Below are positions 1 through 7,290 of a stretch of 8,213 nucleotides of DNA, one piece after another. Source of the stretch: Eudoraea sp. (GTDB taxonomy: Bacteria; Bacteroidota; Bacteroidia; Flavobacteriales; Flavobacteriaceae). Numbering within the stretch: position 1 is the stretch's first letter; the number at the start of each line of letters is the position of its first letter. Under the pieces are notes generated by a model. It ran no database searches, was not told the origin of the DNA, and saw nothing but the letters and a program-made list of their open reading frames with translations. The stretch spans positions 1 through 8,213 of the forward strand of contig JABDRK010000185.1 in the NCBI GenBank assembly GCA_013041785.1, given 5' to 3'. The position numbers and the translations under genes are program-made.

Positions 1-632
1 ATACCGAACTCACGGAAACTCTTGATGATCTGGCAACAAAGCAAATCGATCCGGGTATTCTGGATACCGATTTCGATTTGGAAAACAATGTGGACTATAA
101 ACTTGTATTCAACCTCAACGAACAGCGTTATTATGAGCTCAAACTGGCCAAAAGCCGCGCGCTTCCCACGTTAAACGCCTTTGTAAACTACAGCTATTTC
201 GGGTTTGGAGACAGCTTCAACTTCCTGAATAGCGATCAGGAGTGGTTTGAAAGTTCTGTGCTGGGATTTGACCTCAACATCCCCATTTTTAGTTCTTTAA
301 AACGCGATGCCAGTACAAACCGCGCTCGAATTGCTTTTGAAAAAGCAAAAACACAGCTTACCGAAACCGAAGAAAAAATTCGCCTCGCGCTCGACCGTGC
401 AAAAAGCGACTACATATTCTCTATAGAAGAATACGATACCAAAAAGAAGAATCTGGACCTGGCAGAGCGTATTGAAAACAAAAATCAAATCAAATACGCA
501 GAAGGTCTTGCCAGCAGTTTTGAACTCAGGCAGGCTCAAACTCAATTGTACACAGCCCAGCAGGAATACCTGCAGGCTATGGTTGATGTTATCAACAGGA
601 AAACAGATCTCGAAACAATTCTCAACAACTAA
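1..632 (+). CDS. TolC-family outer membrane efflux protein, C-terminal part (5' end outside window)
   Basis: This is the last 209 codons of an outer-membrane channel protein. The frame is open from base 3, with no start codon needed inside the window, and ends at TAA 630-632. Proteins of this family form a trimeric beta-barrel and periplasmic alpha-helical tunnel that receives substrate from an RND pump through an adaptor. Visible family traits are a long charged helix before a 'LPTLNAFVNYSYFG' strand segment, a second beta-strand stretch ending in 'FDLNIPIF', then about 110 residues of Ala/Glu/Lys/Gln-rich heptad-like helix. That helix carries the characteristic 'GLASSFELRQAQ' turn and helix near the C-terminus. 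This matches the second half of an OEP repeat pair; the signal peptide and first repeat lie upstream. The stop is 21 bases before the adaptor gene, so the two are probably one operon. Family assignment is firm; the substrate cannot be read from this protein. Confidence 0.93.
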   Translation, partial: TELTETLDDLATKQIDPGILDTDFDLENNVDYKLVFNLNEQRYYELKLAKSRALPTLNAFVNYSYFGFGDSFNFLNSDQEWFESSVLGFDLNIPIFSSLKRDASTNRARIAFEKAKTQLTETEEKIRLALDRAKSDYIFSIEEYDTKKKNLDLAERIENKNQIKYAEGLASSFELRQAQTQLYTAQQEYLQAMVDVINRKTDLETILNN

Positions 633-653
633 GCAAAATACATAACCCTAGTG

Positions 654-1826
654 ATGAAAAAGACCATTATATATATTCTCGCCGGAATGGCTCTATTGCA
701 GGCCTGCCAGAGCACTGGTAATAAATCCGTGGATGAATTGATATCCGCTGGTGATTTGGACGCTATCAAATCCAAACGGCAGGAAATGTCCGAACAGCAG
801 AAAGCCATAAACGCGGAAATAAAATTGCTGGATTCGGCCATCAATGCACTCGACCTGAACAAAAAGGTTCCACTTGTTACCACTATTGAGGCTAAAACAC
901 AAAACTTCAATCATTATCTGGAACTTCAGGGGGATGTAATGACCAAACAAAACGTCCTCATCTACCCGGAAATGGCCGGAACCCTGATCAAAGTATTGGT
1001 AAAAGAAGGACAAAATGTACGTAAAGGTCAGCTCCTTGCCAAAATCGATGATGGGGGCATGGGAAGCCAACTGGAGCAATTACGCACTCAGGCCGAGCTG
1101 GCTAAAACCACTTTTGAAAGGCAGAAACGGCTATGGGACCAGAAAATCGGCTCTGAAATCCAGTATTTACAGGCCAAAACCAATTTCGAAGCTACCCAAA
1201 ATGCAGTCGAGCAGGCCCAAAGCCAATTGGAAAAGTCAAGGATCACTGCTCCCTTTTCAGGTATTATAGATGATGTTATTCAGGACGAAGGAACCGTAGT
1301 AGCTCCCGGCACCGGGGTTGCCGTTTTCCGAATCGTGAATCTTTCAGAAATGTATATCTCAGTGGATGTACCCGAAAGCTACCTGGAAGGCGTTACCAAA
1401 GGCAAAGAGGTGAAGGTGTACTTCCCGGTATTGGGGGATAGTGTTACGACCAAAGTGCGACAAACCGGTAATTTCATTAATCCGGCCAACCGGTCATTCA
1501 GTATAGAAATACCGGTGCCCAATCAGACCGGTAATATCAAGCCTAACCTAACCGCCCGGGTGCAGATCAACGATTACAGCAACGCTGCCGCTATTCTGAT
1601 TCCGCAAAGTGTAATCTCGGAAAATGCAGAAGGGGAGCAATATGTATACCTGGCTTCAGATAATACAGAGAATAACCTGGCCAAAGCAATAAAAAAAGTG
1701 GTGATCACCGGTAAAACACAGGGCGATTATGTTGAGATCCTTTCCGGAATAGATTCTGGAGATCAGGTTATCAAGGAAGGGGCGCGCAGCGTGCGTGAGG
1801 GTCAGCAAATCAAAATAATCCAGTAG
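654..1826 (+). CDS. RND efflux periplasmic adaptor (membrane fusion protein), lipoprotein
   Basis: This adaptor bridges the inner-membrane RND pump and the outer-membrane TolC-type channel. Translated from ATG 654 it has 390 residues. A GTG lies directly before it at 651, but the ATG gives a standard signal peptide: two Lys, a hydrophobic stretch, then lipobox LLQAC with the lipidated Cys at residue 18. No acidic run follows the Cys, so a surface-export signal is not apparent and a periplasm-facing lipoprotein is expected. Next comes a charged helical segment (about 26-68), then the biotinyl-lipoyl-like half-motif 'AGTLIKVLVKEGQNVRKGQLLAK' region (about 108-130). A helical hairpin follows (about 138-195), then the second lipoyl half 'ITAPFSGIIDD' (about 197-207), and beta-barrel and membrane-proximal domains ending with 'GDQVIKEGARSVREGQ'. 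Length is normal for the family. No Shine-Dalgarno sequence is visible, as is usual in Bacteroidota. The pump gene starts 5 bases after the stop. Confidence 0.94.
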   Translation: MKKTIIYILAGMALLQACQSTGNKSVDELISAGDLDAIKSKRQEMSEQQKAINAEIKLLDSAINALDLNKKVPLVTTIEAKTQNFNHYLELQGDVMTKQNVLIYPEMAGTLIKVLVKEGQNVRKGQLLAKIDDGGMGSQLEQLRTQAELAKTTFERQKRLWDQKIGSEIQYLQAKTNFEATQNAVEQAQSQLEKSRITAPFSGIIDDVIQDEGTVVAPGTGVAVFRIVNLSEMYISVDVPESYLEGVTKGKEVKVYFPVLGDSVTTKVRQTGNFINPANRSFSIEIPVPNQTGNIKPNLTARVQINDYSNAAAILIPQSVISENAEGEQYVYLASDNTENNLAKAIKKVVITGKTQGDYVEILSGIDSGDQVIKEGARSVREGQQIKIIQ

Positions 1827-1831
1827 CAAAA

Positions 1832-4800
1832 ATGAGTCGGCAAAAGAAAAACATCAATAAGGAATTCAGGTTGTCGTCATGGGCTATTGACAACCCCTCG
1901 GTGATCTATGTCATGATCGGGATCTTTTTTATGATTGGCCTGTCTTCCTATCTATCCATGCCCCGGGAAGACTTTCCGGAAGTTAAAGAGACCAAGATCT
2001 ACATTAGTACGTTATACCCGGGGAATACGGCAGAAGACATTGAGCGCCTGATCACGGATCCCCTGGAGGACCGCCTGAAAAACGTGAGTAACCTGGTGGA
2101 ACTCACGTCTACATCCCAGGAGGATTACTCCATGATCGTGGTAGAATTTGATGAAGATATCAGCGTTGAAAATGCCAAGCAGAAAGTCAAGGATGAGGTA
2201 GACGGGGAAAAGGCCGGGGAAGACTGGCCCATTTTTAACGGGGCCAAGGTAGAACCCAATGTGTTCGACCTGAACCTGGCCGAATCATTCCCCATTATGA
2301 ACGTCAATCTTACCGGAGATTACCCGGTGGATAAACTGAAAGAATTTGGGGAATACCTGGAAGAAGAGATCGAAGACCTGCCACAAATCAAGGAGGTCGA
2401 TATCCGGGGGGCTCAGGAACAGGAAGTGGAAGTGGCTGTGGATATCTACCAAATGATGGCCGCCAAGATCAGTTTTGATGATATACTGCAGGCTATCAAT
2501 GGTGGGAATATGACCATGTCTGCCGGGAATCTGAAGACCGGTGGACAGCGCCGTACCATAAGAATTATCGGGGAGATCGAAGAACCTTCTGATCTGGAAA
2601 ATTTTGTAGTTAAATCCGAGAAGGGAAATGCAGTATACCTCAAGGATATTGCGACCGTATCCTTTAAAGAAGAGGACAAAACGACCTATGCCCGGGACCG
2701 GGGTAAAAGCGTGGTGATGCTGGATATCAAAAAACGCTCCGGAAAGAACGCCATTACTGCGGCAGATGAAATTAAGAAAATCATACAGGAATCCAGGGAG
2801 AATTACTTTCCGCAGGACCTGAAGGTTACTATTGCCAATGATTCCTCAAACCGGACATTGAACCAGGTGGATGACCTGGTAAACAACATCATATTCGGGA
2901 TCATCCTGGTGGTTACCGTACTCATGTTTTTCCTGGGATTCCGCAATGCCCTGTTTGTTGGTTTTGCGATACCCATGTCTATGTTCATGTCCTTTATGAT
3001 ACTGTCTGCCCTTGGGTATACCCTGAATACCATGATACTGTTTGGGCTGATTATGGGTCTGGGGATGCTGGTAGACAACGGGGTTGTGGTCGTTGAAAAT
3101 GTCTATCGCCTGATGGAAGAAGAAGGTATGAGCAGGATAGAGGCCGCAAAAAAAGGGATTGGTGAGATCGCTTTCCCCATCATCATCTCCACAGCAACTA
3201 CGGTAGCCGCATTTGTCCCGCTGGGGATGTGGCCCGGAATGATGGGTGAGTTCATGATCTTCTTCCCGATAACCCTTTCTGTGGTACTTGGATCCTCCCT
3301 TTTCGTTGCCATTTTTATGAATTCCATGCTGGTATCCAGTTTTATGGAAGTTGGAGAAAAAGAACTTACCAAAAAGCAGTTGATCAGGCTGAGTATTATC
3401 CTCGGAAGTATCGGTACGTTTATCCTGATCTTCGGCGGACAGCTCCGTGGATTGGGCTCGGTGATGATTGTTCTCGGAATAAGTTTCTGGGTGTACAAAT
3501 ACCTGCTGAAACCTTCAGCACGCAGATTCCAGACCAAAACCCTGACACGTTTTGAAAACTGGTATGAAACCCGGATCAAACATGCGCTACGGGGCAGCAA
3601 TGTATATTGGTATTTCGGAGTAACCGTCCTCTTGCTGATCGCCGCATTTATGACCTTTGGCTTGTCGCTTGGGAGTGGGCGGACCAAGGTGGAATTCTTT
3701 CCGGACAATACTCCGAACGAAATCTATGTCTATATAGAATATCCTCAGGGTACAGCTATTGAAAGAACTAATGAGATCACCAAGGATATCGAACGCCGGG
3801 TCTATGCTATTGCCGATGGTGACAAATACATGAGGGGTTCGCATAACCTGTTGATAAAATCCAGTGTCTCTCAGGTAGGAAAAGGAGCCGAAAACCCCTT
3901 CACTGAAGGTGGTTCAGCGGCAGAGATGCCCCATCGGGGAAAGGTCACTATCTCCATGCGCGAATTTAAGTACCGCGATGGTGTGGATACCGAAATGCTC
4001 CGCAAAGAAATACAGGATGGAGTAAAGGGGATTTACCCCGGACTCGCCATTTCAGTGGAGAAAGACGCCGTGGGTCCTCCTGCAGGCTACCCCATTAACA
4101 TTGAGATCGAAGGGAAGAATTATGACACCCTGATCAATACGGCAGAGCGCATGCGAAACTTCCTCAACGGTAAAAACATTGCCGGGATCGAGGAATTAAA
4201 GATCGATGTAAACAAGGGTAAACCCAGTATGCAGGTAGTCGTTGATCGTGAAAAAGCCGGAGAACTTGGCGTGAGTGTAGGCCAGGTAGGGCAGCAACTG
4301 AGAAGGTCCCTGTTTGGAGATAAGGCAGGGATCTATAAGAAAGACGGGGAAGACTATGACATCAACGTCCGGTTTAACGAGGACCTGCGCTATAACACCA
4401 GCGCGCTCTTTAATCAGAATATTATTTTCAGAGATCAGGCCACAGGGCAAATCAAGGAGGTTCCGGTTTCTGCTGTAGCTTCTCAGCGCAATACTTCCTC
4501 CTTTAGTGCCATTAAGCACCGGGATGCAAAACGGGTGGTAACCGTTTACTCGGGATTACAGCCAGGATTTACCGATGCCGGTGCTATTGTAGCACAAATC
4601 CAAAAGGAAATGGAGGATTTTGATGGGATGGCTCCGGGCGTAAAGATCGACTATACCGGTCAGATTGAGGAACAGAACAAGCAGATGAATTTCCTGATGG
4701 GGGCCTTTTTTGCCGGTCTGGGATTGATCATGCTGATCCTGGTCTTCCAGTTTGGAGGTATATCAAAACCTGCAATAATCATGACCGCGATATTCCTGAG

Positions 4801-5338
4801 TTTTATCGGCGTATTTGGTGGTCTGATGATAACCGGATGGCCGTTCGTGATCATGATGACCATGATGGGGATTATTTCCCTGGCAGGTATTGTGGTAAAT
4901 AATGGTGTGGTGCTCCTGGATTATACGCAGATCCTGATTGATCGCAAAAAGGTAGCCCTTGGGCTGGATGACAAGGATATGCTGACCAATGAAGAGGTGA
5001 CCGAAGCCATAGTCAAGGGTGGAAAAGCCCGTTTGAGGCCTGTAATCCTTACAGCTGTTACAACCGTTCTGGGCCTGATTCCCCTGGCAATAGGACTCAA
5101 TATCAATTTCTACACCCTGTTTTCAGATTTTGATGCAAATGTCTACATAGGGGGAGACAACGTAATATTCTGGGGGCCTCTGGCCTGGACAGTCATCTTC
5201 GGATTAATTGTCGCCACCTTCCTTACCCTGATCATTGTACCGGTACTGTTTAATATCGTATATCGGATAAAAATTAGCATCAAGGCTAGGAAGGATAAAC
5301 CGAAACCCAAAAAAGAAGAATTAGACATTGCAGCCTAA
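1832..5338 (+). CDS. RND-family efflux transporter permease (AcrB/CzcA/CusA superfamily), 1168 aa
   Basis: This is an inner-membrane, proton-driven pump that works as a trimer with the adaptor and outer-membrane channel encoded just upstream. The layout is two similar halves: TM1 (about 20-43), a large periplasmic porter/docking domain (about 44-345), TM2-TM6 (about 351-500), TM7 (about 592-611), a second periplasmic domain (about 612-950) and TM8-TM12 (about 953-1141). A basic tail containing 'KARKDKPKPKK' ends the protein. Family motifs seen are 'PREDFPEV' after TM1, 'GMLVDNGVVVVENVYR' in TM4, 'GIVVNNGVVLLDY' in TM10 and 'RLRPVILTAVTTVLGLIPL' in TM11. TM4 keeps one acidic residue (D415) where AcrB has an Asp pair; the next is N416. 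TM10 has N1023 where AcrB has its essential Lys. About 120 residues longer than AcrB: an extra hydrophobic hairpin lies at about 517-557 and a long TM11-TM12 loop at about 1089-1111. The substrate (drug, metal or lipid-like) is not determinable. The start ATG is 5 bases from the adaptor stop. Confidence 0.96.
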   Translation: MSRQKKNINKEFRLSSWAIDNPSVIYVMIGIFFMIGLSSYLSMPREDFPEVKETKIYISTLYPGNTAEDIERLITDPLEDRLKNVSNLVELTSTSQEDYSMIVVEFDEDISVENAKQKVKDEVDGEKAGEDWPIFNGAKVEPNVFDLNLAESFPIMNVNLTGDYPVDKLKEFGEYLEEEIEDLPQIKEVDIRGAQEQEVEVAVDIYQMMAAKISFDDILQAINGGNMTMSAGNLKTGGQRRTIRIIGEIEEPSDLENFVVKSEKGNAVYLKDIATVSFKEEDKTTYARDRGKSVVMLDIKKRSGKNAITAADEIKKIIQESRENYFPQDLKVTIANDSSNRTLNQVDDLVNNIIFGIILVVTVLMFFLGFRNALFVGFAIPMSMFMSFMILSALGYTLNTMILFGLIMGLGMLVDNGVVVVENVYRLMEEEGMSRIEAAKKGIGEIAFPIIISTATTVAAFVPLGMWPGMMGEFMIFFPITLSVVLGSSLFVAIFMNSMLVSSFMEVGEKELTKKQLIRLSIILGSIGTFILIFGGQLRGLGSVMIVLGISFWVYKYLLKPSARRFQTKTLTRFENWYETRIKHALRGSNVYWYFGVTVLLLIAAFMTFGLSLGSGRTKVEFFPDNTPNEIYVYIEYPQGTAIERTNEITKDIERRVYAIADGDKYMRGSHNLLIKSSVSQVGKGAENPFTEGGSAAEMPHRGKVTISMREFKYRDGVDTEMLRKEIQDGVKGIYPGLAISVEKDAVGPPAGYPINIEIEGKNYDTLINTAERMRNFLNGKNIAGIEELKIDVNKGKPSMQVVVDREKAGELGVSVGQVGQQLRRSLFGDKAGIYKKDGEDYDINVRFNEDLRYNTSALFNQNIIFRDQATGQIKEVPVSAVASQRNTSSFSAIKHRDAKRVVTVYSGLQPGFTDAGAIVAQIQKEMEDFDGMAPGVKIDYTGQIEEQNKQMNFLMGAFFAGLGLIMLILVFQFGGISKPAIIMTAIFLSFIGVFGGLMITGWPFVIMMTMMGIISLAGIVVNNGVVLLDYTQILIDRKKVALGLDDKDMLTNEEVTEAIVKGGKARLRPVILTAVTTVLGLIPLAIGLNINFYTLFSDFDANVYIGGDNVIFWGPLAWTVIFGLIVATFLTLIIVPVLFNIVYRIKISIKARKDKPKPKKEELDIAA

Positions 5339-5341
5339 TAG

Positions 5342-5372
5342 AAAAAACCCGGTTCTCCAACCGGGTTTTTTT
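5342..5372 (+). terminator. Rho-independent terminator of the efflux operon
   Basis: Three bases after the pump stop codon there is a perfect 13-bp inverted repeat. The left arm AAAAAACCCGGTT is at 5342-5354, the loop CTCC at 5355-5358, and the right arm AACCGGGTTTTTT at 5359-5371, ending in a run of seven T. The GC core is CCCGG/CCGGG, flanked by A/T arms, so the structure could stop transcription from either strand. All known genes here run on the + strand, so its clear role is to end the efflux transcript and insulate aspS. Confidence 0.92.
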
Positions 5373-5425
5373 ATGCCCAAATTGGTCTGTTATTATTAGT
5401 GCAGCCAGAATTTTACCTGCAATCC

Positions 5426-5458
5426 TGTTCCGCAAACAAGCTTATCTTCTTACATTTG
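5426..5458 (+). promoter_or_regulatory. Probable Bacteroidota-type promoter of aspS
   Basis: TACATTTG at 5451-5458 is an exact match to the Bacteroidota/flavobacterial -7 consensus TAnnTTTG. About 20 bases upstream, TGTTC (5426-5430) is only a partial match to the TTTG-like -33 element. It sits 22 bases before the aspS ATG and after the terminator, which implies a short leader of roughly 15 bases. The remaining stretch 5373-5425 shows no other structure or open frame that I can support. The -7 box is convincing and the -33 element is weak. Confidence 0.65.
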
Positions 5459-5470
5459 CGGCTAAAATCC

Positions 5471-5476
5471 AGGAGG
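5471..5476 (+). promoter_or_regulatory. Perfect Shine-Dalgarno AGGAGG before aspS
   Basis: AGGAGG is separated from the ATG at 5481 by CATT, four bases. It fixes the aspS start. It stands out because the adaptor and pump genes in this window have no recognisable Shine-Dalgarno, which is the norm in Bacteroidota. Confidence 0.75.
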
Positions 5477-5480
5477 CATT

Positions 5481-7229
5481 ATGTACAGAAGTCATACTTG
5501 CGGAGAATTGCGGGACAGCCATGTGAATGAAGAGGTAACCCTGTCCGGTTGGGTGCACAAGACGCGCGATAAGGGATTCGTGGTTTGGATCGATCTCAGG
5601 GATCGATACGGCATTACCCAACTCGTTTTTGACGGGGAGCGCAGCGATGCAGATATGCTGGAAAAAGCCCGAAGCCTTAGTCGGGAATATGTAATTCAGG
5701 TTAAAGGCAAGGTCATTGAACGGGCTTCCAAGAACCCCAATATGCCTACAGGGAATGTGGAAATTCTGGTGACGGAGCTGCAGGTGTTGAACGAGGCGCT
5801 CCTCCCCCCTTTTACCATTGAGGACCAGACAGACGGCGGGGACGACCTCCGCATGAAATACCGCTACCTGGACATCAGGCGTAATCCGGTGAAGAACAAC
5901 CTGATCTTTCGCAGCCAGGTTACCATGGAGGTACGCAAATATCTTGCAGGACAGGGATTTATTGAGGTGGAAACACCATACTTAATAAAATCAACCCCGG
6001 AAGGAGCCCGGGATTTTGTGGTGCCCAGCCGGATGAACGAAGGCCAGTTTTATGCACTGCCACAGTCGCCACAGACGTTTAAGCAATTGCTTATGGTTGG
6101 AGGCCTCGATAAATATTTCCAGATCGTTAAGTGTTTTCGGGATGAAGACCTGCGGGCAGACCGCCAACCGGAGTTCACCCAAATCGACTGTGAAATGGCT
6201 TTTGCGGAACAGGAAGATGTACTGCAGGCTTTCGAAGGACTTATCAAACATCTGCTGAAAAACATTCACCAGGTAGAAACCGGACCTTTTCCAAGGCTGA
6301 CCTATGACGAAGCCCTGCGCAGATATGGATCGGACAAACCCGATATCCGCTTTGGCATGGAATTCGGCGAATTAAATAAAATAGCTCAGCATAAGGATTT
6401 CAAGGTGTTTAATTCCGCTGAACTGGTTGTGGGAATAGCTGTTCCCGGAGCTGCATCTTACAGCAGGAAGGAGATAGATGCCCTGATCGACTGGGTAAGA
6501 AGGCCACAGGTAGGGGCCAAAGGCATGGTCTATGTAAAATGCAATGAGGACGGCAGCTTTAAATCTTCGGTAGATAAGTTCTATACTGCTGAAGACCTGG
6601 AGCAATGGGCAGCAGCAACAGGAGCTAAAGCAGGAGATCTTATTTGCGTGCTCTCAGGTGAGGTTAACGCCACACGTAGTCAGCTCAGTGCGCTCAGAAT
6701 GGAAATGGCAGAACGCCTGGGCCTGAGGAAACCCGATGTATTTGCCCCTTTGTGGGTGCTGGATTTCCCCCTATTGGAATTGGACGAAGAGACCGGTCGC
6801 TACCATGCCATGCACCATCCTTTTACTTCTCCCAAACCCGGGCAACTGGAACTGTTAGACACAGCTCCCGGTGAGGTAAGGGCCAACGCCTATGACCTGG
6901 TATTGAACGGAAATGAAATTGGCGGGGGTTCCATTCGGATACACGACAAAGAAACACAGGCAACCATGTTCAAACACCTTGGGTTTACGCCTGAGGAAGC
7001 CCGGGCCCAGTTTGGATTTCTTATGGATGCTTTCCAATACGGGGCTCCACCGCATGGCGGGATTGCCTTTGGTCTGGATCGCCTGGTAGCTATCCTTGGA
7101 GGGCAGGAAACCATTCGTGATTTCATTGCCTTCCCTAAAAACAACAGTGGTCGTGACGTCATGATCGATGCCCCGGCATCCATTGATGAAGCGCAATTGA
7201 AAGAACTAAATCTGAAACTGGACCTCTGA
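5481..7229 (+). CDS. aspS: Aspartyl-tRNA synthetase
   Basis: This class II synthetase charges tRNA-Asp with aspartate using ATP in the cytoplasm. At 582 residues it is full length for the bacterial type. In order it shows an N-terminal OB-fold anticodon-binding domain (about 1-105, with '[13 protein letters not shown]' and '[16 protein letters not shown]'), then class II motif 1 around '[10 protein letters not shown]' (125-134). The active-site segment '[20 protein letters not shown]' (160-179) and the '[11 protein letters not shown]' helix follow. Motif 2 is '[18 protein letters not shown]' (219-236). The bacterial GAD insertion domain is at about 290-410. Motif 3 is '[13 protein letters not shown]' (527-539), with the 'GGGSIRIH' loop before it. 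All catalytic motifs are intact. It appears to have its own promoter and terminator-insulated start, as fits an essential gene. Whether it charges only tRNA-Asp or also tRNA-Asn cannot be settled here; residue 31 in the OB fold is Lys. Confidence 0.98.
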   Translation: MYRSHTCGELRDSHVNEEVTLSGWVHKTRDKGFVVWIDLRDRYGITQLVFDGERSDADMLEKARSLSREYVIQVKGKVIERASKNPNMPTGNVEILVTELQVLNEALLPPFTIEDQTDGGDDLRMKYRYLDIRRNPVKNNLIFRSQVTMEVRKYLAGQGFIEVETPYLIKSTPEGARDFVVPSRMNEGQFYALPQSPQTFKQLLMVGGLDKYFQIVKCFRDEDLRADRQPEFTQIDCEMAFAEQEDVLQAFEGLIKHLLKNIHQVETGPFPRLTYDEALRRYGSDKPDIRFGMEFGELNKIAQHKDFKVFNSAELVVGIAVPGAASYSRKEIDALIDWVRRPQVGAKGMVYVKCNEDGSFKSSVDKFYTAEDLEQWAAATGAKAGDLICVLSGEVNATRSQLSALRMEMAERLGLRKPDVFAPLWVLDFPLLELDEETGRYHAMHHPFTSPKPGQLELLDTAPGEVRANAYDLVLNGNEIGGGSIRIHDKETQATMFKHLGFTPEEARAQFGFLMDAFQYGAPPHGGIAFGLDRLVAILGGQETIRDFIAFPKNNSGRDVMIDAPASIDEAQLKELNLKLDL

Positions 7230-7266
7230 TCCCGTTCGGGGATGCCCGGTCCTGAAGGATTTTTAA

Positions 7267-7274
7267 TACCTTTA
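7267..7274 (+). promoter_or_regulatory. Possible weak -7 box before the ClC gene
   Basis: TACCTTTA matches TAnnTTTG at all but the last position and lies 16 bases before the ATG at 7291, inside the 61-base gap after aspS. No -33 element is evident, so the ClC gene may instead be read through from aspS. Confidence 0.2.
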
Positions 7275-7290
7275 AAAATAAGTCCTAAGG

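Noticed and set aside
78..80. TTG as the start of the TolC-type gene
   Set aside because: The same frame is open to the left edge of the window and the family is about twice this length, so the gene clearly begins upstream.
651..653. GTG as the start of the adaptor gene
   Set aside because: The ATG directly after it gives the same protein minus one residue and a standard lipoprotein signal, so ATG 654 is preferred.
3103..3708. Long open frame on the minus strand opposite the pump gene (201 codons)
   Set aside because: It lies fully inside the well-supported pump gene, and its translation shows no recognisable domain. It is a shadow of the coding strand.
7229..7264. Possible terminator after aspS (ATCCC/GGGAT hairpin at 7229-7243, then a short TCC/GGA hairpin followed by T bases)
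   Set aside because: The first stem is 5 bp with no T-run next to it, and the second has only three Watson-Crick pairs before the T-run. Too weak to call.
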